A stretch of DNA of 9,594 bases, taken from RGIG1934 sp964492545 (GTDB taxonomy: Bacteria > Bacillota > Clostridia > Lachnospirales > Lachnospiraceae). This document shows positions 1 through 5,993 of the stretch, in pieces. The notes below the pieces were generated by a model that saw only the letters and a program-made list of their open reading frames with translations, searched no databases and was not told where the DNA came from. The stretch is from contig CAZBKO010000092.1 of the NCBI GenBank assembly GCA_964492545.1, forward strand, positions 1 through 9,594. Reading direction: 5' to 3'. The translations under genes and the position numbers were made by a program. How positions within the stretch are numbered: position 1 is the stretch's first letter; every line of letters starts with the position of its first letter.

Positions 1-286
1 TAGGAATCATAAGAAGAAGACCCTGTGAAGCTGTAAATGTTGTTGTTATAGCACCTGCTGCGAGTGAACCATGAACTGTTCCTGCTGCACCTGCTTCTGA
101 CTGCATCGCTACTACCTTAACCTGGTTGCCAAATATGTTCTCCTGGCCTACTGCAGACCACTGATCAACATAATCAGCCATTGGGCTTGAAGGTGTGATT
201 GGGTAAATGGCAGCAACATCTGTATAAGCATAAGCTACATGAGCTGCAGCTGTGTTACCGTCCATTGATTGTTTTGCTCTAGACAT
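1..286 (-). CDS. nifJ: Pyruvate:ferredoxin (flavodoxin) oxidoreductase, N-terminal part, cut by window edge
   Basis: PFOR oxidatively decarboxylates pyruvate with CoA to acetyl-CoA and CO2, passing electrons to ferredoxin or flavodoxin; it is cytoplasmic and central to anaerobic metabolism. Only the first 95 codons lie in the window, starting MSRAKQSMDGNTAAAHVAYA. The pyruvate-binding motif YPITPSS is at residues 28-34, with Thr31 matching the substrate-contacting Thr31 of the Desulfovibrio africanus enzyme, and Glu64 in SEAGAAG matches its thiamine-diphosphate contact Glu64. This is domain I of the single-chain form (about 1,170-1,200 aa in the family). The ATG at 286 follows AAGGAGG (296-302) by 9 nt. 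It has its own promoter and is probably not in the operon of the preceding peptidase. The family name is near certain; the symbol could equally be written por or pfor. Confidence 0.95.
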   Translation of the reverse strand, partial: MSRAKQSMDGNTAAAHVAYAYTDVAAIYPITPSSPMADYVDQWSAVGQENIFGNQVKVVAMQSEAGAAGTVHGSLAAGAITTTFTASQGLLLMIP

Positions 287-338
287 AAAAATTATCCTCC
301 TTTATCAAAAAAGGTCTTTGCGGCCCCATTTGATACAT

Positions 339-367
339 ATTTTATCATTTTTCGAGTTGTTTGTAAA
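339..367 (-). promoter_or_regulatory. Sigma-A-type promoter of the pyruvate:ferredoxin oxidoreductase gene
   Basis: On the minus strand TTTACA (362-367) and TAAAAT (339-344) are separated by exactly 17 nt, each one base from consensus. Transcription would begin near 332, giving a leader of about 46 nt. In that leader CCTTT and AAAGG can pair (5 bp, 6-nt loop) over part of the Shine-Dalgarno sequence; this is weak and may be chance. No Rex-type TTGTTAA...TTAACAA operator was found. Confidence 0.7.
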
Positions 368-437
368 GAACGCGGCTGTACTTCTTTTGAAACAATATGC
401 TAGGAAATTCTGTAAAAATTGTAAGTCATCAAACAAT

Positions 438-1241
438 TTACATATTACTGCTGTAACTCCACAAATTTCTTATCTGTGATTCTATTGTATCGTATTTCCA
501 GTGCTTTTTGCTTCTGCTAACAGAATTGGGATCATTAACTATAAATCCATCCTCGTCATACCCGCATATAACAATAAAATGACCTGCCGATGTGAAGTCA
601 CCTGGCCCCATGGAACAAATTATCATTTCACCATTATCAAGATGATTTTTCATAACCTCCTCTGATAAAGAAATTTGCTCTGAATTAAGGCCATAGCCTT
701 CAGCCCCGGCGCTCATCAAATCCCAGCTTGTTCCAACGCCATCTACATAAAATCCATTTTCAGCGCTGTACTGTGCAACCTTCAGCGGTGTTGCACTATC
801 ATCACCTGTAAGTGAAATAATTACCATAGACAGACATGTAGGTCCGCACCCGTTAAGGCCGATTACATTATCACCATATGTGGCATATCCCCATCTATCA
901 TCCCACTGAAGTAAAAGTGGAAATTGTTCTTTAATCTCCTTTGAAGTAAGACCATCATTGGAAGTGCCAAGCTTGTCTAAATATCCCGCCACATAATTTG
1001 CGAGCTCAGGATTTTTTTCGAATGCCTCTATCAAATCCTCCGGATATTTTTCAGTATTATCAGCAATTCCAGCCTTCGCTTTTTCATAAGCGGCATTCGA
1101 CTTATCTGAATTTTTAAATACACTGATAATTTTTCCAGCTCCGCAGCATAGACCGGTTATAACGCCTGCCACCACAGCAATTACGCATAACAATCTGATT
1201 ACGGCTCTGCACATTAATAATTTTTTGTTTTTCCTTTTCAT
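438..1241 (-). CDS. Membrane-anchored C39-like cysteine peptidase family protein
   Basis: A 267-aa protein with a basic N-terminus, one hydrophobic segment (about residues 14-38, signal anchor), a charged linker (about 40-105) and a C-terminal papain-like domain of the Peptidase_C39_2 type. Visible active-site elements are the oxyanion Gln112 in QWDDRW, nucleophile Cys132 in GCGPTC, His221 in GHF and Asp237 in NDPN. It is probably an extracytoplasmic thiol peptidase or peptide-bond hydrolase; the substrate is unknown. No ABC transporter or bacteriocin gene is adjacent, so it is not a C39 leader-processing exporter. The LCC motif is not a proper lipobox. The frame is open back to GTG 1328 (29 extra codons), but ATG 1241 is preferred because GAGGT (1250-1254) lies 8 nt upstream and MKRKNKK is a normal signal-anchor start. 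The ribosome binding site is inside a long hairpin (see 1244-1290). It is probably co-transcribed with metF, since no convincing promoter lies between. Confidence 0.88.
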   Translation of the reverse strand: MKRKNKKLLMCRAVIRLLCVIAVVAGVITGLCCGAGKIISVFKNSDKSNAAYEKAKAGIADNTEKYPEDLIEAFEKNPELANYVAGYLDKLGTSNDGLTSKEIKEQFPLLLQWDDRWGYATYGDNVIGLNGCGPTCLSMVIISLTGDDSATPLKVAQYSAENGFYVDGVGTSWDLMSAGAEGYGLNSEQISLSEEVMKNHLDNGEMIICSMGPGDFTSAGHFIVICGYDEDGFIVNDPNSVSRSKKHWKYDTIESQIRNLWSYSSNM

Positions 1242-1243
1242 AA

Positions 1244-1290
1244 TAAAAGACCTCATCATATATTTGATAACTATATGATAAGGCCTTCTA
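1244..1290 (-). promoter_or_regulatory. 19-bp RNA hairpin burying the ribosome binding site of the C39-like peptidase
   Basis: In the minus-strand transcript the arm UAGAAGGCCUUAUCAUAUA (1290-1272) pairs along its whole length with UAUAUGAUGAGGUCUUUUA (1262-1244) around a 9-nt loop. Sixteen pairs are Watson-Crick and three are G-U; on the opposite strand those three would be A-C mismatches, so the structure favours minus-strand RNA. The Shine-Dalgarno GAGGU (1250-1254) lies in the 3' arm and the start codon begins 2 nt after the stem. It may control translation, or act as an attenuator, processing site or weak terminator after metF, since the 3' arm ends in UUUUA. The pairing is seen directly; the role is inferred. 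Confidence 0.65.
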
Positions 1291-1340
1291 AAAAAATGTT
1301 CTTGAATTATTACGCAAGAAATTCTCACGATTTTCTTACA

Positions 1341-2207
1341 TTATCTTTTTAAAATATTTTTTATTGCATCGCATATTCTTCCTGCTACCACAGGATTGTT
1401 CATTGTATATAAATGTATTCCGTCCACATCATGTGCAAGCAAATCTATAATTTGTCCTACAGCATAATAAATACCTGCATCAAATAGTGCTTCCTTATCA
1501 TCCTGAAATCTATCAAGAATCTTTCTGAAATTGTCAGGTATTGATGCTCCACACAGGTTAACCACCTTCTCTATCTGTGCCTTGTTGACTATTGGCATAA
1601 TTCCTGCCGAAATCGGAGCATTTACGCCTGCTATCCTTGCCTTTTCAACAAATGAGTAAAATAATTCGTTGTCAAAGAAGAGTTGGGATATAAACATTTC
1701 CGTACCTGCCTTCTCCTTTGTTACAAGATTCTGTATATCAGATATTCTATTGGGAGATTCCGGATGCCCCTCTGGATAGCACGCACCGGCAAGGCAAAAA
1801 TTACCTTTTTCCTTCAGGTATGATGTAAGGTCAGAAGCATGGGCAAAATCTGTCTTTTCTGCAACATTTGGATTCCTGTCACCTCTAAGTGCAAGAACAT
1901 TTTCAATTCCATTTTCATTAAGTTCCTTAGTAAACTCATCAATCTCAGCTTTGTCATAATGAAGGCATGTGAGATGTACAACCGACTCAACACCATACTC
2001 ATGCTTAACTCTTCTAGCTAACTCGATTGTTCTATTGTTATTCGAGCTGCCTCCGGCACCAAATGTAACACTGATATAATCAGGCTTTAATTGGCGTAAT
2101 ATCTCAAGAGTCGCACCTATCTCCTTAAGTGCTGAATCTTTTTTTGGTGGATATATCTCAAATGACAGAACCGGTCTTTTATTCTTAAATGTTTCACTGA
2201 TTTTCAT
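1341..2207 (-). CDS. metF: Methylenetetrahydrofolate reductase
   Basis: A complete 288-aa MTHFR, reducing 5,10-methylene-THF to 5-methyl-THF for methionine synthesis (and methyl-branch one-carbon flow in anaerobes). It is a cytosolic FAD-binding TIM barrel. Conserved features appear in order: Glu17 in FEIYPPK (equivalent to E. coli Glu28), VTFGAGGS at 47-54, HLTC at 78-81, ALRGD at 106-110 with Asp110 (E. coli Asp120), Gln175 before FFDN (E. coli Gln183), SAGIMPI at 200-206 and the C-terminal GIHLYTMN. Length is close to the 296-aa E. coli enzyme. ATG 2207 follows GGAG (2215-2218) by 7 nt. No metV or methionine synthase gene is adjacent. The next gene starts about 100 nt downstream, beyond a strong hairpin. 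Confidence 0.96.
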   Translation of the reverse strand: MKISETFKNKRPVLSFEIYPPKKDSALKEIGATLEILRQLKPDYISVTFGAGGSSNNNRTIELARRVKHEYGVESVVHLTCLHYDKAEIDEFTKELNENGIENVLALRGDRNPNVAEKTDFAHASDLTSYLKEKGNFCLAGACYPEGHPESPNRISDIQNLVTKEKAGTEMFISQLFFDNELFYSFVEKARIAGVNAPISAGIMPIVNKAQIEKVVNLCGASIPDNFRKILDRFQDDKEALFDAGIYYAVGQIIDLLAHDVDGIHLYTMNNPVVAGRICDAIKNILKR

Positions 2208-2254
2208 AATTTATCTCCAATCTGAAGCATTGCTCCACTTTTATTGCTTCCACC

Positions 2255-2260
2255 ATTATA
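2255..2260 (-). promoter_or_regulatory. Probable -10 box of metF
   Basis: A perfect TATAAT on the minus strand in an AT-rich run, 47 nt upstream of the metF start, with transcription expected near 2248. No good -35 hexamer is visible 16-18 nt upstream (TATGAT or TTATGA at best). The leader of about 40 nt holds a small GAAGCA/TGCTTC inverted repeat and is too short for an S-box (SAM) riboswitch or a T-box. Confidence 0.5.
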
Positions 2261-2305
2261 ATATAATTATTTTGAAAATCATAATTTGTTTTTGCTTTAT
2301 TTAGT

Positions 2306-2322
2306 TATAGGTAAAACCTATA
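2306..2322 (-). repeat. Short perfect hairpin just after the SIR2 gene
   Basis: Minus strand TATAGGT-TTT-ACCTATA: a 7-bp perfect stem with a 3-nt loop, beginning 3 nt after the SIR2 stop codon. No U-tract follows on the minus strand, so it is not a textbook intrinsic terminator, but it sits where the three-gene unit should end and before the metF promoter. It may stabilise the 3' end or terminate weakly. Confidence 0.4.
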
Positions 2323-2325
2323 TAT

Positions 2326-3171
2326 TTACTGTTCCAATAAAAGCTCCAGCATGGAGTATGTTTTTCTTCCAAGCTCTTTCTCCAGTGGCACATGCTTTGA
2401 TTTTTCTTCCAGTTCCTCAGGATAATCATACATATCAATCACATTTAAACCCTTACTCTCATAATATTTTCTCAAATACTGCATGCCAGCCTGATGGCTG
2501 CTGGACAGAAAGAAATTCTTATGCATTGTCTCTTTTACCTTCAGCTCTCCCGCAAGAAATTCAATCCAGCTTGTAAATGTATTGAAATTATAATCATTTA
2601 GTGAATATCCCACAAACAGAAATACGTGGTCTATTAGCAGGGATTTAATAAATATTTCAATAAGTCTGTGTGTTTCAGAATATTGCAGGTAATCCTCCTC
2701 CTTAAAGACAACCTCTTTAAGATTATCAATATCACCGTGCATTTTTATCAGATAGTTACGGCCATTAAGTTTCAGCAAATCGCTGTCTCTGGTAACCACA
2801 GAATATCCCTTGGCCACATTATCCATTAATTTATCATAGTTTGTTGTTATTATGTGTACCGGATGTATTCTGGCGATAAGCTCGTTGATTATATTTGGCT
2901 GCGCCTCACAACTGATAGCCTCATTCAATGTTTCATAATAATCTCTATGGTTAGGGCTTTCATCTACCCCATAATAATACTGCGGAATTCTAATGTACTC
3001 ACTGGTTGATAATCGATGATCCGGATAATCAATTTTTCTGGCAAAGGTCTTAACCATCTGTCCCCATGTAGGATAACCCGAATTCTTTGACACACCTGCA
3101 CCCACAAATATAACTAGCTTTTCTCTTTTAAGCGCCTCCTTAAGAGGCTTTATCATTTCATAAAAATCCAT
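2326..3171 (-). CDS. Stand-alone SIR2-family protein (SIR2_2-like, probable NAD-consuming enzyme)
   Basis: A 281-aa protein that is essentially one Rossmann-type SIR2 domain. Motifs in order: GAGVS at 24-28 with SGYPTW at 31-36 (NAD-binding loop), TTNYD at 109-113 with Asn111, MHGD at 144-147 with His145, and FVGYSLND at 186-193. The only cysteine is Cys88, so the four-Cys zinc module of protein-deacetylase sirtuins is absent, as in the NADase-type SIR2 domains of ThsA, DSR and short-Argonaute systems. Asn and His needed for NAD cleavage are kept. About 30 residues follow the domain, so no separate sensor is fused. ATG 3171 has GAGG (3176-3179) only 4 nt upstream; codon 6 (ATG) is an alternative. 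It begins 12 nt after the acyltransferase stop, so the two are probably co-transcribed. An NADase or defence role is inference; other SIR2_2 proteins are uncharacterised. Confidence 0.87.
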   Translation of the reverse strand: MDFYEMIKPLKEALKREKLVIFVGAGVSKNSGYPTWGQMVKTFARKIDYPDHRLSTSEYIRIPQYYYGVDESPNHRDYYETLNEAISCEAQPNIINELIARIHPVHIITTNYDKLMDNVAKGYSVVTRDSDLLKLNGRNYLIKMHGDIDNLKEVVFKEEDYLQYSETHRLIEIFIKSLLIDHVFLFVGYSLNDYNFNTFTSWIEFLAGELKVKETMHKNFFLSSSHQAGMQYLRKYYESKGLNVIDMYDYPEELEEKSKHVPLEKELGRKTYSMLELLLEQ

Positions 3172-3183
3172 AGTACCTCATTT

Positions 3184-4989
3184 CTAGACATGAAACTTTT
3201 TCTTCATCTCGCTTTTGACTTCCTTCCATTTAAACATTGCAAGTCCAACCATCACGAGAAAGCTTATACCTGTTCCTATATATGATGGAAATGCTATATT
3301 AGTAACCCCGGCCACGGCAAGTATTCCCGGAATCATACCCATCACTGCCGACATCAAATAATAAATCACATAATCCTTCATTTTCAGCTTCTGTATAAAT
3401 GGAATTAAAAATAACGATATCATAATCACTGTATTTACAGCCGGGAATACAATATCAACTGACCATCCCCTGAAACCTGTAATTATGTCCCATAAAATAC
3501 ATATCAGCACCACAAAAAGCTGCTGCCACAGAGCATTTTTCATCATATTTCGTCTTTTATAGAATCCAATTACAGTTGTAATCCACATGCATCCTGCCCC
3601 TAGAATGCTGTATAGGGCCCAATGCTTTGTAGGTGTTATACTTGCGTCCAAAACTGCCGTTATTACCGCTATTGATATCATCAAAAATGAAAATAGCTTT
3701 ATGAACATTTCACCCTTTGGCTTCTCAATCTTTCTCTCAGGATATTCCTCATATTTTCTTGAATTCTCAACTCCATCTTCCTTAAGAATCCTCATAAAGT
3801 TTCGTTGTATATTTACATCTGTAAATGCAGATGTGAAGCTTACCGAAAACTCATCTTCATAGGAGCATGTACACAGCTGAAGCTTCGGTGTGCTTACAAA
3901 AAAGCCAAATCTTTTAATGTATCCCGCGTACTCCTGAGGCATATGAATCGCTCCAATATTGGAATATACAGCGCTGTTGCCGTCCGAGCTCATACTCGCC
4001 GCAACCTTAACAGATATAATCTTAAGCTCCAAAGGAATCCCTCTTAGTATGGGATTCTTCTCGATTTTAATTAGCTTGTTCATTCTGGCATATACATTTT
4101 CCTGCTTAAGCTCCTCAACAAAGGTTTCCTTCACTGACTTAATAACATCCTCAAGTTCACTTCCATTTTTCTCAAAATCATGAGCCGGGCTAATCCACCC
4201 AAAGAAATTAAGCATTGATTCAGACTTAAAATATTTTCTCAAATTAACAGGAATCATTATTCCTATTGGTCTTTTATTTCTAGTATGTCTTTCTTCATTT
4301 ATGGCGCACATAAGCACGGCCGTGAGATAAACTGTCACAGATACCCCATGCGCTTTAGCCTTTGCAACAACCTCCTTAGTGCTTAGTACACGTTCAAATA
4401 AGCCCATTTGTCCATATTCGCATCTCTCGCCCTTAATCTGATATGTCTTATCATTTTTTTTGAAGATATGTTTGTTTTTATTTTCATAATATTTTTCAAA
4501 GCTGTCTGTTTTGTAATCATCCTTGGTTGTATCCTCTTTTCGGAGTGATACATCGCTTAAATTATCCTGCTTATGTGCCTCGTATAAATAGTTTTTTGTG
4601 AGTTCTCTAATAAATTCCACCGCACCTGTACCATCTGTAAGAGCATGAAACACTTCGAAATTGATTCTATTCTTATAATAGGTAACCTGAAAAAGCAACG
4701 TTTTCATGTCACGCACATACATTATTGAGCAGGGTGCCTTAGTCTCCTCGCCCACCTTAGCTCTGATATCGCTTTCCTCAAGATAATACCAAAACATTCC
4801 TTTTCTGATAACCGAATTAAATAATGGATACTGTTCCATTGTCTTATCCAGTGCTGCCTGAAGAAAATCAGGATTAATTTCTTCATTTAATTCACTGTAC
4901 AATCTAAACACTCTGGTATCCTTCTTATTGCTGGTCGCCGGAAATATTTTACCGGTGTTATCTATTCTTCTCCATTCATTATCATCCAT
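3184..4989 (-). CDS. Condensation/alcohol-acyltransferase-like protein with multi-pass membrane C-terminus
   Basis: A 601-aa two-part protein. Residues 1 to about 415 resemble the CoA-dependent acyltransferase/condensation fold (alcohol acetyltransferase and wax-ester synthase relatives): HALTDG at 115-120 fits the HxxxDG catalytic motif (His115, Asp119, Gly120), PVNLR at 247-251 and SNIGAI at 343-348 fit the conserved fold motifs. Residues about 425-590 hold roughly six hydrophobic helices (near 428-447, 457-476, 486-503, 511-532, 539-560, 568-586), then a basic tail, resembling the DUF6320-type C-terminus. It probably transfers an acyl group at the membrane; acceptor and donor are unknown. 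ATG 4989 overlaps the end of the esterase by 8 bp (ATGGATGA), with AAGGA (5001-5005) 11 nt upstream, which implies translational coupling. The second residue of the usual HH pair is Ala here, as in some relatives. Confidence 0.8.
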   Translation of the reverse strand: MDDNEWRRIDNTGKIFPATSNKKDTRVFRLYSELNEEINPDFLQAALDKTMEQYPLFNSVIRKGMFWYYLEESDIRAKVGEETKAPCSIMYVRDMKTLLFQVTYYKNRINFEVFHALTDGTGAVEFIRELTKNYLYEAHKQDNLSDVSLRKEDTTKDDYKTDSFEKYYENKNKHIFKKNDKTYQIKGERCEYGQMGLFERVLSTKEVVAKAKAHGVSVTVYLTAVLMCAINEERHTRNKRPIGIMIPVNLRKYFKSESMLNFFGWISPAHDFEKNGSELEDVIKSVKETFVEELKQENVYARMNKLIKIEKNPILRGIPLELKIISVKVAASMSSDGNSAVYSNIGAIHMPQEYAGYIKRFGFFVSTPKLQLCTCSYEDEFSVSFTSAFTDVNIQRNFMRILKEDGVENSRKYEEYPERKIEKPKGEMFIKLFSFLMISIAVITAVLDASITPTKHWALYSILGAGCMWITTVIGFYKRRNMMKNALWQQLFVVLICILWDIITGFRGWSVDIVFPAVNTVIMISLFLIPFIQKLKMKDYVIYYLMSAVMGMIPGILAVAGVTNIAFPSYIGTGISFLVMVGLAMFKWKEVKSEMKKKFHV

Positions 4990-5836
4990 CTATATTCGCT
5001 TCCTTCAAAAAATCATTAATTATATCAAATGTTTCAGCTACATAATATGACATTATTCCCAATGCAAAATATCCATGCATTGCTCCATTTACTCTGTGAA
5101 CAACCACATTATTTCCTGCCGCCTCAAGCTTCCTTCCATAATCCTCGCCCTCGTCTCTAAGAGGATCAAATTCAGCTGACAGTATTAATGTTCTCGGCTG
5201 ATTTTCAAGATTCTTAGCGTGAAGTGGCGTAAAATATGGACTGTTTAAATCCTTTTCATTTTTTATATACAGTTCTACATAGTCTCTCATTTTTTTTGCC
5301 GTGAGAAAATAATCTGTCCCATTGGTTCTTACTGATTCATATGGTGAAGCTTCTGTGTAATCATTATTCTCCACCGGATAAATAAGTATTTGTCGTTTTG
5401 GAATAAATTCATTTCTGTCTCTTGCCATAAGTGAAACAGCCGATACGAGATTGCCACCTGCGCTATCGCCTATGAGTGTAATTTTGGATGTATCAATTCC
5501 ATAATTGAATCCATTTGTATACAGTTCCCTGGCAACAGCATAGCAATCCTTAAGCCCAGCCGGAAAGGGATTTTCCGGAGCAAGTCTGTAATCAACAGAC
5601 ACAACCATATGACCGGTTGCCTTTGACATTCTTGCACAGACCTTATCATAATTCTCAACTCTTTCTGTTACCCAGCCTCCGCCGTGGAAGAATAACAGCA
5701 CTCCCAGACCTCTGCCTTTATTTTTCTTTTCCTTCTTGCCTGGAAAATATATTCTTATGGGAATCTTGTGTTTCCCGTTTCTTACCTTATAATCTAGTTT
5801 TGAATAAAATATTTTTAAGGGATCTATTGCCTTCAA
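4982..5836 (-). CDS. Alpha/beta hydrolase, HSL-type esterase (conventional-start boundary; true start probably 5917)
   Basis: A hormone-sensitive-lipase-family carboxylesterase (alpha/beta hydrolase fold-3), cytosolic or membrane-associated, hydrolysing a short acyl ester or acting as deacetylase; substrate unknown. Residues counted from TTG 5836: oxyanion HGGGW at 51-55, YRLAPE at 83-88, nucleophile Ser125 in GDSAGG, acid Asp224 in EFDPLRDE, His254 in MHGY. The conventional start is TTG 5836, but no Shine-Dalgarno precedes it. The frame is open for 27 codons further up to ATC 5917, which lies 7 nt below a perfect GGAGG (5925-5929); the added residues, beginning after the start as NKAKRKIFSA, look like the helical N-terminus usual in this family. 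With that start the protein is 311 aa. No ATG, GTG or TTG occurs in frame between the upstream stop and 5836. It is the first gene of a unit with the acyltransferase and SIR2 genes. Confidence 0.9.
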   Translation of the reverse strand: MKAIDPLKIFYSKLDYKVRNGKHKIPIRIYFPGKKEKKNKGRGLGVLLFFHGGGWVTERVENYDKVCARMSKATGHMVVSVDYRLAPENPFPAGLKDCYAVARELYTNGFNYGIDTSKITLIGDSAGGNLVSAVSLMARDRNEFIPKRQILIYPVENNDYTEASPYESVRTNGTDYFLTAKKMRDYVELYIKNEKDLNSPYFTPLHAKNLENQPRTLILSAEFDPLRDEGEDYGRKLEAAGNNVVVHRVNGAMHGYFALGIMSYYVAETFDIINDFLKEANIDG

Positions 5837-5914
5837 ATCAGCAATTTTTCTTGATGACTGAATTTCTATCCCGCCTGCCGATAATGCACTAAATATCTTT
5901 CTTTTTGCTTTATT

Positions 5915-5929
5915 GATAGTTACACCTCC
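5915..5929 (-). promoter_or_regulatory. Ribosome binding site and ATC codon, likely true start of the esterase
   Basis: GGAGG (5925-5929) is the strongest Shine-Dalgarno core in this stretch and is followed 7 nt later by ATC (5915-5917) in the esterase frame. The first GTG (within GGAGGTG) runs straight into TAA in another frame. ATC is therefore either a rare initiation codon or an ATG changed by one base. Confidence 0.5.
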
Positions 5930-5947
5930 GCAACTCTTTATTCTATA

Positions 5948-5953
5948 ATTATA
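5948..5953 (-). promoter_or_regulatory. Probable -10 box for the esterase-acyltransferase-SIR2 unit
   Basis: A perfect TATAAT on the minus strand, which would start transcription near 5941 and leave a leader of about 24 nt ending at the GGAGG/ATC site. The -35 region (around 5971-5977) is poor. No hairpin with U-tract separates it from the kinase gene, so read-through from the two-component genes is possible. Confidence 0.45.
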
Positions 5954-5993
5954 CTGCTATTTTAATTATTTACTAGACTTACCGAAAAATATC

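Noticed and set aside
301..437. Rex (redox) operator above the pyruvate:ferredoxin oxidoreductase gene
   Set aside because: Single TTGTTT half-sites occur, but no inverted pair matching the Rex consensus.
404..440. Intrinsic terminator after the C39-like peptidase
   Set aside because: AAATTGT and ACAATTT can pair over the stop codon and are followed by TTAC, but the stem is AT-only with a 10-nt loop and no clear U-tract. Too weak to list.
984..1200. Lipoprotein signal in the C39-like peptidase (GLCC)
   Set aside because: The residue before the cysteine is Leu, not Gly/Ala/Ser, and the hydrophobic stretch continues past it, so a signal anchor fits better.
1242..1343. Independent promoter for the C39-like peptidase
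   Set aside because: TATAGT and TAATAA can be picked out, but neither has a -35 element at proper spacing, and the first lies inside the hairpin arms.
2208..2254. Riboswitch (S-box) or T-box in the metF leader
   Set aside because: The leader below the -10 box is only about 40 nt and holds just a 6-bp inverted repeat; it is far too short for either element.
2286..2576. Plus-strand 96-codon open frame
   Set aside because: It lies antisense to the SIR2 gene, has no ribosome binding site and resembles no family; it is a shadow. The same holds for the other plus-strand frames in the window.
2326..3171. Classical protein-deacetylase sirtuin (CobB)
   Set aside because: There is only one cysteine, so no zinc-binding module, and the GAGVS...TTNYD...MHGD pattern fits the SIR2_2 class better.
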